Shown here piece by piece: positions 6,961 to 12,391 of a stretch of 20,458 nt of DNA. Under the pieces are notes generated by a model. It made no database searches and had not been told where the DNA came from. It saw nothing but the letters and a program-made list of their open reading frames with translations. Both the position numbers and the translations under genes were made by a program. Each line of letters opens with the position of its first letter. Position 1 is the stretch's first letter. Source of the DNA: a virus. The stretch is taken from positions 1-20,458 of IMG/VR virus record IMGVR_UViG_3300022725_000322; one strand, 5' to 3'.

Positions 6961-6975
6961 TGTCATGCCATGACA
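6961..6975. promoter_or_regulatory. Palindromic operator candidate
   Basis: TGTCATG-C-CATGACA is a perfect 7-bp dyad with a 1-base centre, placed just upstream of the promoter at 6986-7014. Half-site CATGAC recurs at 6534-6539 between the two divergent regulators. Size and symmetry fit an Xre-family repressor site. Confidence 0.55.
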
Positions 6976-6985
6976 CAAATAAGCC

Positions 6986-7038
6986 TTGCTGTATGTCCTA
7001 CGGTGTGGCATAACGCTCCCATCACCAACGGAGCGTTA
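6986..7038 (+). promoter_or_regulatory. Early promoter overlapped by a 9-bp inverted repeat
   Basis: TTGCTG (6986-6991) and CATAAC (7009-7014) lie 17 bases apart and are a weak sigma70 match. A perfect inverted repeat TAACGCTCC / GGAGCGTTA (7011-7019 and 7030-7038) spans from the -10 to the Shine-Dalgarno GGAG of the 82-residue gene. If transcription starts near 7021 the left arm is not in the RNA, so the repeat would act as a DNA operator. With an upstream start it could instead hide the ribosome-binding site. Confidence 0.45.
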
Positions 7039-7041
7039 AGC

Positions 7042-7290
7042 ATGACGACGATCGCTGCCCCTCTTTCGATCCGCCTGCCGGAGGACGTCGCGCCGGAGCT
7101 CGGCGCCGAGCTCCTGCTCGACGAGCCCACCGACGCGGAGATGTTCGAGCTGCTCGTCCAGGAGCTGCTGGACGAGGCGACCCCCTCGGTCTCGGTGCTG
7201 CGCGCCGCCATCGCCCTGGGCCACGAGCCCTGCGATCTTTTGTCCGAGTGCTTCCGCCGGCTCCGCGCCGGCCGTGAGGTGGCGGCGTGA
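7042..7290 (+). CDS. Small acidic hypothetical protein, first early gene
   Basis: The 82-residue product begins at the ATG 7042, with GGAG eight bases upstream. It is acidic in the middle (LLLDEPTDAEMFELLVQELLDEATP), helical, and ends with ALGHEPCDLLSECFRRLRAGREVAA. No family is recognised. Being the first gene behind the promoter and operator candidates, it is likely repressed in the lysogen and expressed early. Small acidic first-early proteins often modulate host or repressor factors, but that is only analogy. Confidence 0.6.
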   Translation: MTTIAAPLSIRLPEDVAPELGAELLLDEPTDAEMFELLVQELLDEATPSVSVLRAAIALGHEPCDLLSECFRRLRAGREVAA

Positions 7291-7295
7291 GCGGG

Positions 7296-7580
7296 CTAGC
7301 CGGCCAGCAGGCGCACCCCGGCGAGGATCAGGCCCACTTGACCGAGGAGCAGCACCACCAGCCACCGCAGGAGGCTGTTCTGCGCCGAGGTGATCTCGGC
7401 CTTGATCTCCTGCCGGATCATCGCCGCCTCGTGCCGGAGCTCGGCCTTGGTCGCGAGCTCGCCGAGCTGCAGCTGCTGCGCATCGCGCAAGGTCCGTGTG
7501 AGCACCTCGGCCTGGCTCTCGCTGAATCCGGCCTCTTTCAGCTCCTTGACGGTGGCATGCGTGTCGATGGTCGTGGCCAT
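7296..7580 (-). CDS. DUF1640-like coiled-coil membrane protein
   Basis: The 94-residue product follows the DUF1640 (CCDC90-like) pattern: an N-terminal TVKELKEAGFSESQAEVLTRTLRDA helix start, the ELATKAELRHE core at about 41-51, a coiled coil to about 68, and one C-terminal transmembrane segment at about 73-92. Proteins of this family are common in alphaproteobacteria and their phages; their role there is not settled. It reads against all neighbours, ends five bases from the converging 82-residue gene, has GGAG nine bases before its ATG, and has its own promoter at 7613-7641. That is the layout of a lysogeny-expressed accessory (moron) gene. Confidence 0.75.
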   Translation of the reverse strand: MATTIDTHATVKELKEAGFSESQAEVLTRTLRDAQQLQLGELATKAELRHEAAMIRQEIKAEITSAQNSLLRWLVVLLLGQVGLILAGVRLLAG

Positions 7581-7612
7581 GCGGCCGGCTCCGTCGGTGA
7601 CCCTGCCCCGAC

Positions 7613-7641
7613 ATTATGTCCGCATTGGCCGGCCGTCACAA
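7613..7641 (-). promoter_or_regulatory. Sigma70-like promoter for the DUF1640-like gene
   Basis: On the minus strand TTGTGA (7636-7641) and CATAAT (7613-7618) are 17 bases apart, matching four and five of six consensus bases; this is among the best promoters in the window. A 5-1-5 palindrome GACATTATGTC (7610-7620) covers the -10 and may be an operator. Confidence 0.55.
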
Positions 7642-7675
7642 GGCGGGACACGGCTTTCGCATCGGCGGGTGCGCT

Positions 7676-7933
7676 GTGACCGCCCCGCTCTGGCGCGTCC
7701 GCCTGGGCGACGCGGCCGACGACCACGTCGTCGAGCTCAGGGCGCCCACCGCCCAGGACGCGGCCGAGCTCGCCGCCGCCCGCTTCGACCGCGAGCTGCG
7801 CCTGGTCAGGAAGAAGACCTCGCTCGCCGCCACCGTCACCCTGCCGGAGACCGGCGACAGCGCCGCCTTCACCGTCCGGGCCCAGGCCGTGCCCGTCTAC
7901 ACCGCCCACCTGGAGCGCAGCCCGTGCGCCTGA
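7676..7933 (+). CDS. Small hypothetical early protein
   Basis: The 85-residue product starts at GTG 7676; an in-frame ATG at 7616 would add 20 residues but overlaps the promoter of the opposite gene and encodes a less biased segment. The sequence alternates short beta-like strands (LWRVRLGDAADDHVVELRAP, SLAATVTLP, AAFTVRAQAVPVYTAHL) with a central alanine-rich helix, suggesting a small alpha/beta domain. Its last ten bases overlap the start of the 34-residue membrane peptide. No family is recognised. Confidence 0.55.
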   Translation: MTAPLWRVRLGDAADDHVVELRAPTAQDAAELAAARFDRELRLVRKKTSLAATVTLPETGDSAAFTVRAQAVPVYTAHLERSPCA

Positions 7934-8028
7934 CCCTTCGCGAGACCCTTCTCCTCGCCGCCCTCGCCGCCGTCACCGGCGCCGCCTGGGCCGCCATCGT
8001 CCTCTACATCCTCAACGGAGGCTTCTGA
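7924..8028 (+). CDS. 34-residue single-span membrane microprotein (copy A)
   Basis: GTG 7924 opens a 34-codon frame coupled at both ends: it overlaps the previous stop by ten bases, and its TGA overlaps the next ATG (TGATG). After a basic start MRLTLRE comes one hydrophobic helix at about 9-30 and the short tail NGGF, so an N-in, C-out topology is expected. Its core LAALAAVTGAAW aligns with LAALAVGTALVW of the 38-residue protein at 8919-9035, with about 11 identities in 20 positions, so the two are paralogues. Holin-like, toxin-like or superinfection-exclusion roles are possible, none shown. Confidence 0.6.
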   Translation: MRLTLRETLLLAALAAVTGAAWAAIVLYILNGGF

Positions 8029-8315
8029 TGCCCGCACCCGTCACCCCCCTGCCGTCCGCCCCCGCTATGCGGGACGGTCACCGCCCCCTCCGCCCGGGCG
8101 ACCCCGTCGTCGTCCGCTGGTCGGGCATCCGCGGCCGCCTGCGCTCGCTCTCCGACGCCGCCGAGTACGGTCTCGATGGCCGCATGGTGGCGATCGTCGA
8201 GACCGCCGAGGGCCGGCTGCTGCCCGCCTGGCCATCCGAGCTCGCCCGCGACGACGGCCGCCGCTGGCCCCGCCCGTCCGGTCTGGCGAGGAGGCCCGTC
8301 CCGTGCGCCAGCTGA
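8028..8315 (+). CDS. Small SH3/KOW-like hypothetical protein
   Basis: The 95-residue product starts at ATG 8028, sharing one base with the preceding stop. The core RPGDPVVVRWSGIRGRL ... MVAIVETAEGRLLPAWPSEL looks like a small beta-barrel of the SH3/KOW type, with GD-VVV and closing hydrophobic strands; this is fold intuition, not a family match. Overlapping its end is an 18-codon frame from GTG 8303 (MRQLTLPPRL...), whose first bases CCCGTGCGCC resemble the start of the 34-residue gene. That short frame may be a remnant or a coupling peptide leading to GTG 8356. Confidence 0.55.
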   Translation: MPAPVTPLPSAPAMRDGHRPLRPGDPVVVRWSGIRGRLRSLSDAAEYGLDGRMVAIVETAEGRLLPAWPSELARDDGRRWPRPSGLARRPVPCAS

Positions 8316-8355
8316 CCCTGCCCCCCCGCTTGCCGCTGAATCGGGAGACCGCGCC

Positions 8356-8922
8356 GTGATCGACCAGGCCGACACCGTTGCCGCCGACACCATCGCCACC
8401 GAGCCCAGGCCCGTCCGCACCGCGGCCGCCGAGATCGACCGCATCGGCATGAAGCTCTCGGGCAACAGCCTGATCGCCATGGGCTTCGTCATCGAGACCG
8501 AGCTCGCCCGCCAGGGCGATGCCGCCATCGTCCCGGTGTCCCAGCACGAATGCCCTAGGCGCCGCCTCTACGTGCCCAAGGCCTGGCTGAAAGGGAGCCG
8601 TTCCATGCCTGCCGTCGTCCTCGCTGTGCTCGCCGCCGGCCTCGCTCTCGGCCTCGCCGCCCCGGCCGCCGCCGGGCCCGCCACCCCGGTCCCGCTCGTC
8701 CTCGACGCCCCGGCGCTGGAGCGCGTCACGGCAGCGGGGTCGCTCACCATCGTCGACTTCGGCGTGGTGACCTGGTCGAGCCCGGAGCGCCCCACCGTCA
8801 CCCTCGCCCGCGCCGGCGATGCCGGCTTCGCCGTCGGTGCCGCGCTGACCCGCAGCTTCAGCGGCGCCGGCGCCATTGCCAGCCCCGGCCTCGCCCTCTC
8901 GATCGTGAGCGTGCGGCCATGA
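8356..8922 (+). CDS. Hypothetical protein with nested signal-peptide start
   Basis: The frame from GTG 8356 encodes 188 residues but looks like two proteins joined. Residues 1-83 are soluble, with the core IGMKLSGNSLIAMGFVIETEL and RRRLYVPKAWLK. At residue 84 (ATG 8605) a textbook signal peptide begins: MPAVVLAVLAAGLALGLAAP then AAA before G, with a likely signal peptidase I site. GGGAG lies seven bases before this ATG, a better Shine-Dalgarno than that of the GTG. A separate 105-residue exported product from 8605 is therefore likely; its mature part is strand-rich (LTIVDFGVVTW, PTVTLARAGDAGFAV). The end overlaps the next ATG as ATGA. No family is recognised. Confidence 0.55.
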   Translation: MIDQADTVAADTIATEPRPVRTAAAEIDRIGMKLSGNSLIAMGFVIETELARQGDAAIVPVSQHECPRRRLYVPKAWLKGSRSMPAVVLAVLAAGLALGLAAPAAAGPATPVPLVLDAPALERVTAAGSLTIVDFGVVTWSSPERPTVTLARAGDAGFAVGAALTRSFSGAGAIASPGLALSIVSVRP

Positions 8923-9035
8923 GGCCGCGCCGCCGGCTGCGCGAGCTCGCCTGGCGCGCCTGGCTCGCCGCCCTCGCCGTCGGCACCGCCCTCGTCTGGA
9001 GCGCCGTCGTCCTCCATCTCTTGAGGTCGCCATGA
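8919..9035 (+). CDS. 38-residue single-span membrane microprotein (copy B)
   Basis: ATG 8919 and TGA 9033-9035 both form ATGA overlaps with neighbouring genes. The product has a strongly basic start (MRPRRRLRELAWR), one transmembrane helix at about 14-35 and a short tail RSP, predicting N-in orientation. It is a paralogue of the 34-residue protein at 7924-8028: LRE before the helix and L-A-A-L-A, T, W, A, V-L and L positions within it are shared. It follows the signal-peptide protein and precedes a Cys-containing protein, so this part of the early operon is rich in envelope-directed products. The function is unknown. Confidence 0.6.
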   Translation: MRPRRRLRELAWRAWLAALAVGTALVWSAVVLHLLRSP

Positions 9036-9277
9036 CCGAGCGCACCTGCCGCTGCCTCTACTGCCGCCTGGCCGAGGTCATCGACGGCGAGCTCGAGCTC
9101 GAGCCGGGCTGCGGCCCGCGCATCATCGACACGCTCGTGCATCTCGCCGCCGACGTCCTCGCCGCCTGCCCCGACGGCACCTTGCGCGACCGGCTCCGCC
9201 AGGAGGCCGGCGGCCGCCTGCTCGACCGCCACCTGGCCACGGCCCTGGCCCGCAAGGAGGGACGCCGATGGCACTGA
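9032..9277 (+). CDS. Small Cys-motif hypothetical protein
   Basis: The 81-residue product starts with MTERTCRCLYCRLAE, placing Cys at 6, 8 and 11, and another at 28 and 46, so a bound metal is possible but the spacing is not a standard zinc ribbon. The rest is helical (RIIDTLVHLAADVLAAC, GRLLDRHLATALARKE). Its ATG overlaps the 38-residue gene as ATGA. The AAGGAGG near its end serves as ribosome-binding site for the next small frame. Confidence 0.58.
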   Translation: MTERTCRCLYCRLAEVIDGELELEPGCGPRIIDTLVHLAADVLAACPDGTLRDRLRQEAGGRLLDRHLATALARKEGRRWH

Positions 9278-9420
9278 GCGATAGCGCTTGGGCGCGCCGC
9301 CTGTGCCGTGCGCCCCTGACCCCCAGCCGCCTCGCCCGCCTCGCTCGTGAAGCGGGGGGGGGTGCCGATTTTTCCGCCCGGAAAGGAGGAGAGCCTTGCC
9401 CCGCAGACCCGAGCCCCTGA
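9268..9420 (+). CDS. 50-residue basic ORF containing a nine-G run
   Basis: ATG 9268 lies seven bases after a strong AAGGAGG and overlaps the previous gene by ten bases. The product begins MALSDSAWARRLCRAPLTPS and is basic and helical for 32 residues. It then crosses nine G (9354-9362) and ends in a less protein-like tail. Loss of one G would move the frame into the zinc-ribbon reading frame that ends at 9628; gain of one would move it into the frame starting at TTG 9396. The present tail may thus be a frameshift product. Confidence 0.42.
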   Translation: MALSDSAWARRLCRAPLTPSRLARLAREAGGGADFSARKGGEPCPADPSP

Positions 9421-9628
9421 GCCCGCGTGCCATCAACCGGCGCCTGATCGCGGGTGCCGATCGCCGCTTGATCGAGCAGAACCGGCAGGCGCGTGCCACT
9501 TGTGCCGCAGCGCCGACCTCTTCGCCAGCCGCGCCCGGCCCGGCCTCGTCCGCTGCCGGCAGTGCGGCACCGAAGCCTTTGCAGGAGTCACCGATGTCCG
9601 AGCCCATGCCCTACCGGCTACTGCCTGA
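9396..9628 (+). pseudogene. Frame-broken zinc-ribbon protein
   Basis: TTG 9396, behind a strong AAAGGAGGA, opens a frame with good codon bias (MPRRPEPLSPRAINRRLI..., then RRLIEQNRQ). At about 9488 the bias leaves this frame and appears in the -1 frame, where the sequence reads CHLCRSADLF ... LVRCRQCGTEAF, a clear CxxC-x16-CxxC zinc ribbon ending at 9628. Reading one frame then the other gives one continuous sensible protein of about 77 residues. Options are a sequencing or natural indel, or a translational -1 shift, though no slippery heptamer is present. The first frame, if not shifted, simply runs on into the gene at 9594-9941. Confidence 0.5.
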
Positions 9629-9941
9629 GATGCCGGCCGACACCGAGGAGCTGGCGCGGGTGGTCGAGCAGGGCGGCCTGCTGGCCGACGAGCTCGCCCG
9701 CATCGCCGATCGGGCGACGACCGGCCGGCCGCACGCCCGCTCGATCGTGCTCTTCGCGCTGACCCGCCTGGTGGCCGAGCACCACGCCGCCATGGCCTGC
9801 GATTTCGAGGTGCCGGGCTGGTCGCCCGAGCTGGCGGCCCGGCTCTGCCGCTACTCCATGGACGCCGCGGCCCTGCTGGCGGCCGAGCTGGCGCAGCAGC
9901 ACCGGCCCGAGGTGCGGTGGCCGGCCGGGGAGGGAGAGTGA
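9594..9941 (+). CDS. Hypothetical helical early protein
   Basis: ATG 9594 with AGGAG six bases upstream gives a 115-residue product; the same frame is open back to TTG 9396, which would make 181 residues with a low-bias Ala/Pro/Ser linker. The visible protein is all-helical: DTEELARVVEQGGLLADELARIADRA, then RSIVLFALTRLVAEHHAAMACDFEVPGW, then a Leu/Ala-rich C-terminal helix. I do not recognise a family. Its TGA overlaps the ATG of the excisionase gene. Confidence 0.58.
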   Translation: MSEPMPYRLLPEMPADTEELARVVEQGGLLADELARIADRATTGRPHARSIVLFALTRLVAEHHAAMACDFEVPGWSPELAARLCRYSMDAAALLAAELAQQHRPEVRWPAGEGE

Positions 9942-10216
9942 TGGCCGAGGACGAGCGCCCGTTCACCCTGCAGCGCCTGGCCGTGCGCTGGAGTACGTCG
10001 GCGCGCACATTGCGCGACCAGTGCAAGACAGGTGCACTACCGGCTTTTCGCGTGGGGCATAGCTGGAGGGTGCCGGCATGGGCGGTGAGGGATCGCGAGA
10101 CCTGCGGCTCAAGCTCTACCGCGGCAGCTGGTGCGCCGTCTGGCACGACCCCGAACGCGGCACCCAGCGGCGCAGTCTCCGCACCCAAGATCGTGATGTT
10201 GCCGAGCGCGCGCTGA
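9941..10216 (+). CDS. xis: Excisionase-type helix-turn-helix protein
   Basis: The 91-residue product starts with FTLQRLAVRWSTSARTLRDQ and continues CKTGALPAFRVGHSWRVPAWAVRD, the HTH_17/excisionase pattern: recognition helix, G.LPAFRVG wing, and R(V/I)P...V closing helix, at residues about 8-52. Such proteins bend attachment-site DNA and steer the integrase toward excision. Beyond residue 52 the sequence is low-complexity Ala/Ser/Pro because the frame overlaps the integrase gene by 139 bases in a different frame. Its start shares one base with the previous stop. Direct coupling to int and the nearby att site support the call. Confidence 0.75.
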   Translation: MAEDERPFTLQRLAVRWSTSARTLRDQCKTGALPAFRVGHSWRVPAWAVRDRETCGSSSTAAAGAPSGTTPNAAPSGAVSAPKIVMLPSAR

Positions 10217-11067
10217 TCGACTTTCGCCGGGCGTTGGCCCGACCGGCCGGCGAGACCGTGGGCGCGATCATGGCCGCCTACCTCGCGGAGAAGGACCAGA
10301 CGGCAGCGGCACCCGGGCGTCTCCGCGAGGCCTGGCGCGCCCTGGAGCCGCATCTCGCCCACTATCGCCCGGACCAGGTCGATCGCCCGGTCTGCCGCGC
10401 CTATGCGGCAGCCAGGGCCAAAGGCGGAGTCGGCCCCGGCACCATCGGCAAGGAGCTCGGCACGCTTCGCGCCGCCTTGCGCTGGCACGATCCGCGGACC
10501 CCGGCCGTGATCGAGCTGCCGCCGGCGCCGCCGCCGCGCGAGCGCCACTTGAGCCGCGACGAGGCCAGGGCCCTGATCGCCGCCTGCCGGGCCCCGCACG
10601 TCCGCCTCTTCGTCGTCCTGGCGCTCACCACCGCCGCCCGCAAGGCAGCACTCCTGGGCCTGACCTGGAACCGGGTGGACCTCGAGCGCGGCGTGGTCCG
10701 TCTCGCCCCGGGCACTGGCGAGGGCGGCAGGAAGGGCCGTGCCACCGTGCCGCTGCACGACCTCGCCCGCCCGCATCTCCTCGAGGCGCGGCGCGGCGCG
10801 CTGACCGGCCACGTCATCGAGCACGGCGGCAAGCCGCTCACCTCGATCAGGAAGGGCTTCGAGAACGCCTGTGCCCGGGCCAACCTGCCCGGTGTCACGC
10901 CGCATGTGCTTCGCCACACCGCTGCGGTCTGGATGGCCGAGGCCGGCGTGCCGATGAGCGAGATCGCCCAGTATCTCGGGCACAGTGACGAGCGCACGAC
11001 CTATCGCGTCTATGCGCGCTTCTCGCCCGACTACTTGCGCCGCGCCGCCTCCGCCATCGATTGGTGA
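10078..11067 (+). CDS. int: Tyrosine-family phage integrase 1
   Basis: The 329-residue product is a complete tyrosine recombinase for site-specific integration and excision. An N-terminal arm-binding part (about 8-45, LKLYRGSWCAVWHDP) is followed by a SAM-like core-binding domain (about 57-137) and the catalytic domain. Catalytic residues are R188 (TTAARKAALLGLTW), K219, H276-x-x-R279 (PHVLRH), H302 (YLGHSD) and nucleophile Y312 (RVYARF). All are present, so it should be active. The ATG at 10078 is within the excisionase gene. The stop is about 120 bases from the tRNA-derived att core. Its catalytic domain is clearly related to integrase 2 (GTIGKELG.LRAALR, GLTW.RVDLER, TPHVLRH). Confidence 0.93.
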   Translation: MGGEGSRDLRLKLYRGSWCAVWHDPERGTQRRSLRTQDRDVAERALIDFRRALARPAGETVGAIMAAYLAEKDQTAAAPGRLREAWRALEPHLAHYRPDQVDRPVCRAYAAARAKGGVGPGTIGKELGTLRAALRWHDPRTPAVIELPPAPPPRERHLSRDEARALIAACRAPHVRLFVVLALTTAARKAALLGLTWNRVDLERGVVRLAPGTGEGGRKGRATVPLHDLARPHLLEARRGALTGHVIEHGGKPLTSIRKGFENACARANLPGVTPHVLRHTAAVWMAEAGVPMSEIAQYLGHSDERTTYRVYARFSPDYLRRAASAIDW

Positions 11068-11320
11068 CGGACGGTGCGCCTCGGTTCATTTGCACCGCAT
11101 GAACCGGCACCACCTATCGAAACCACCCGATTTCGCCCAGACGAACGGTGCGCCTCGCCCGCATTTCCGCCCCCTGCCGCACGGTACATCGTCTTCGGGA
11201 GGCGGGGGCCGCAGGTTCAAATCCTGCCACTCCGACCAAGCTTCTTATTGATTTGACTGCGTTTTTCGCGCATCGCCGCAACCGCACGGGCAGTGCGCCC
11301 CGGGGCAGATGAACCGAGGC
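11066..11320. repeat. Direct and inverted repeats flanking the att core, candidate integrase/Xis arm sites
   Basis: GACGRACGGTGCGCCTCG occurs at 11066-11083 and 11140-11157 with one difference. GTGCGCC recurs at 11293-11299 beyond the core. GCCTCGGTTCATTTGC (11078-11093) is repeated inverted with one mismatch at 11305-11320, on the other side of the core. CGGTTCAT also forms a local dyad with ATGAACCG (11082-11089 and 11099-11106). Repeats on both sides of a recombination core are what tyrosine-integrase arm sites look like; which protein binds which is unknown. Confidence 0.55.
11187..11238 (+). other. Attachment site core: 3' part of tRNA-Pro(CGG)
   Basis: From 11194 the sequence reads as a tRNA from the anticodon loop onward: TTCGGGA loop with anticodon CGG, stem GGCGG, variable loop GGGCC, T stem GCAGG / CCTGC around TTCAAAT, acceptor strand CACTCCG, discriminator A and CCA at 11236-11238. 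The preceding TCGTC still pairs with the anticodon stem, so identity may begin near 11187. No D arm or 5' acceptor strand (CGGAGTG expected) exists upstream, so it is not a working tRNA gene. This is the usual form of a phage attP or of a displaced att end, whose crossover lies in the anticodon arm. It lies between two integrase genes. Confidence 0.82.
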
Positions 11321-11383
11321 CCCGGTATTTGCGCAGGTTTCGAGCCGCGGTGACACCATGACGCCCCTCACCTCGAGGCGGCC

Positions 11384-12391
11384 ATGCAGCGCATCGACCC
11401 GGCACGCTACCGGCTCCGCCGGTTCCCCAACGGCATCTGGCGGATCGTCTGGACCGAGAACCGGGTCACCCGCTCGCGATCGACGGGGGCTCGCAACCAG
11501 GCCGAGGCGGCGATGGCGCTCGCCCGGCTGATCGAGGCCGAGCGCAGCGGCGGGGCCGGCGCCCGCCCGACCGTCGCCGCCGTGATCGAGCTCTACCTCG
11601 ACGAGCGGCGCGGCATCGCCGCCGATCACGGGCGGCTGCAGCACGGTGCCAAGGCGCTTCGCCGGCTGCTCGGCTGCCGCTTCGCGGATGAGCTCCGCCC
11701 GACGGACGGCCGCCGCTATGCCGAGGCACGCCGGATCGAAGGAGTCGGCGCCGGCACGATCGGCCAGGAGCTCGGCCAGCTTCGCGCCGCGCTCCGCCTG
11801 GCGCACGAAGAGGGCATGATGGGCCCGCCGCCGCTGCTCAAGGGCCCGTCACGTCCCCAGCCGAGACAGCGCTGGCTGAGCCGCGAGGAAGCGGCGCGGC
11901 TGCTCGACGCTTGCGGCGTTGCACACCTCCGCCTGTTCGTTGCGCTCGCCATGCACACCGGTGCGCGCTCGGGCGCCATCCGCGGCCTCACATGGGACCG
12001 GGTCGACCTCGAGCGGCGGCTGATCGATTTCGCCGACCCGGAGAAGCAGGCGACGAAGAAGGGCCGGGCCATCGTGCCGATCAACCGCACGCTGGCCGGG
12101 ATCCTCGAGGCGGCGCTGCCCCGCGCCGACTCGGCCTATGTGGTGAGCTGGCGCCGGCGGCCGATCGGCGACCCGCGCCGCGCCTTCGCCGCCGCGGCGC
12201 GGCGTGCCGGCCTCGAGGGCGCCACCCCGCACGTGCTCCGGCACTCGGTCGCCACCTGGCTCGACCAGGAGGGCATCGACCTTCGCCGGGTCGCCGGCGT
12301 GCTCGGCCACAGCGACAGCCGGACCACCGAGCGGGTCTACGTCCACCGCCGCGCCGAGCTGCTCCGCGACGCGGTCGAGGCGATCGCCTAG
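11384..12391 (+). CDS. Tyrosine-family phage integrase 2
   Basis: The 335-residue product has the full tyrosine recombinase layout: N-terminal part YRLRRFPNGIWRIVWTEN (about 9-26), core-binding domain (about 60-140), and catalytic domain with R195 (HTGARSGAIRGLTW), Lys in the QATKKGRAIVPI turn (about 225-226), H283-x-x-R286 (PHVLRH), H309 (VLGHSD) and Y319 (ERVYVHR). It looks intact. It starts at ATG 11384 with GAGG about six bases upstream and lies 146 bases beyond the tRNA fragment. It is a divergent paralogue of integrase 1. Its TAG stop falls on CTAG 12388-12391, which is also the stop of the opposing late gene. No excisionase accompanies it. Confidence 0.92.
   Translation: MQRIDPARYRLRRFPNGIWRIVWTENRVTRSRSTGARNQAEAAMALARLIEAERSGGAGARPTVAAVIELYLDERRGIAADHGRLQHGAKALRRLLGCRFADELRPTDGRRYAEARRIEGVGAGTIGQELGQLRAALRLAHEEGMMGPPPLLKGPSRPQPRQRWLSREEAARLLDACGVAHLRLFVALAMHTGARSGAIRGLTWDRVDLERRLIDFADPEKQATKKGRAIVPINRTLAGILEAALPRADSAYVVSWRRRPIGDPRRAFAAAARRAGLEGATPHVLRHSVATWLDQEGIDLRRVAGVLGHSDSRTTERVYVHRRAELLRDAVEAIA

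Noticed and set aside
7287-7679. Plus-strand ORF starting at the 82-residue gene's stop
   Set aside because: It is antisense to the DUF1640-like gene, which has a clear family pattern, Shine-Dalgarno and promoter.
11160-11238. Complete functional tRNA gene
   Set aside because: The 3' half is a perfect tRNA, but no matching 5' acceptor strand or D arm precedes it, so it is an att remnant.
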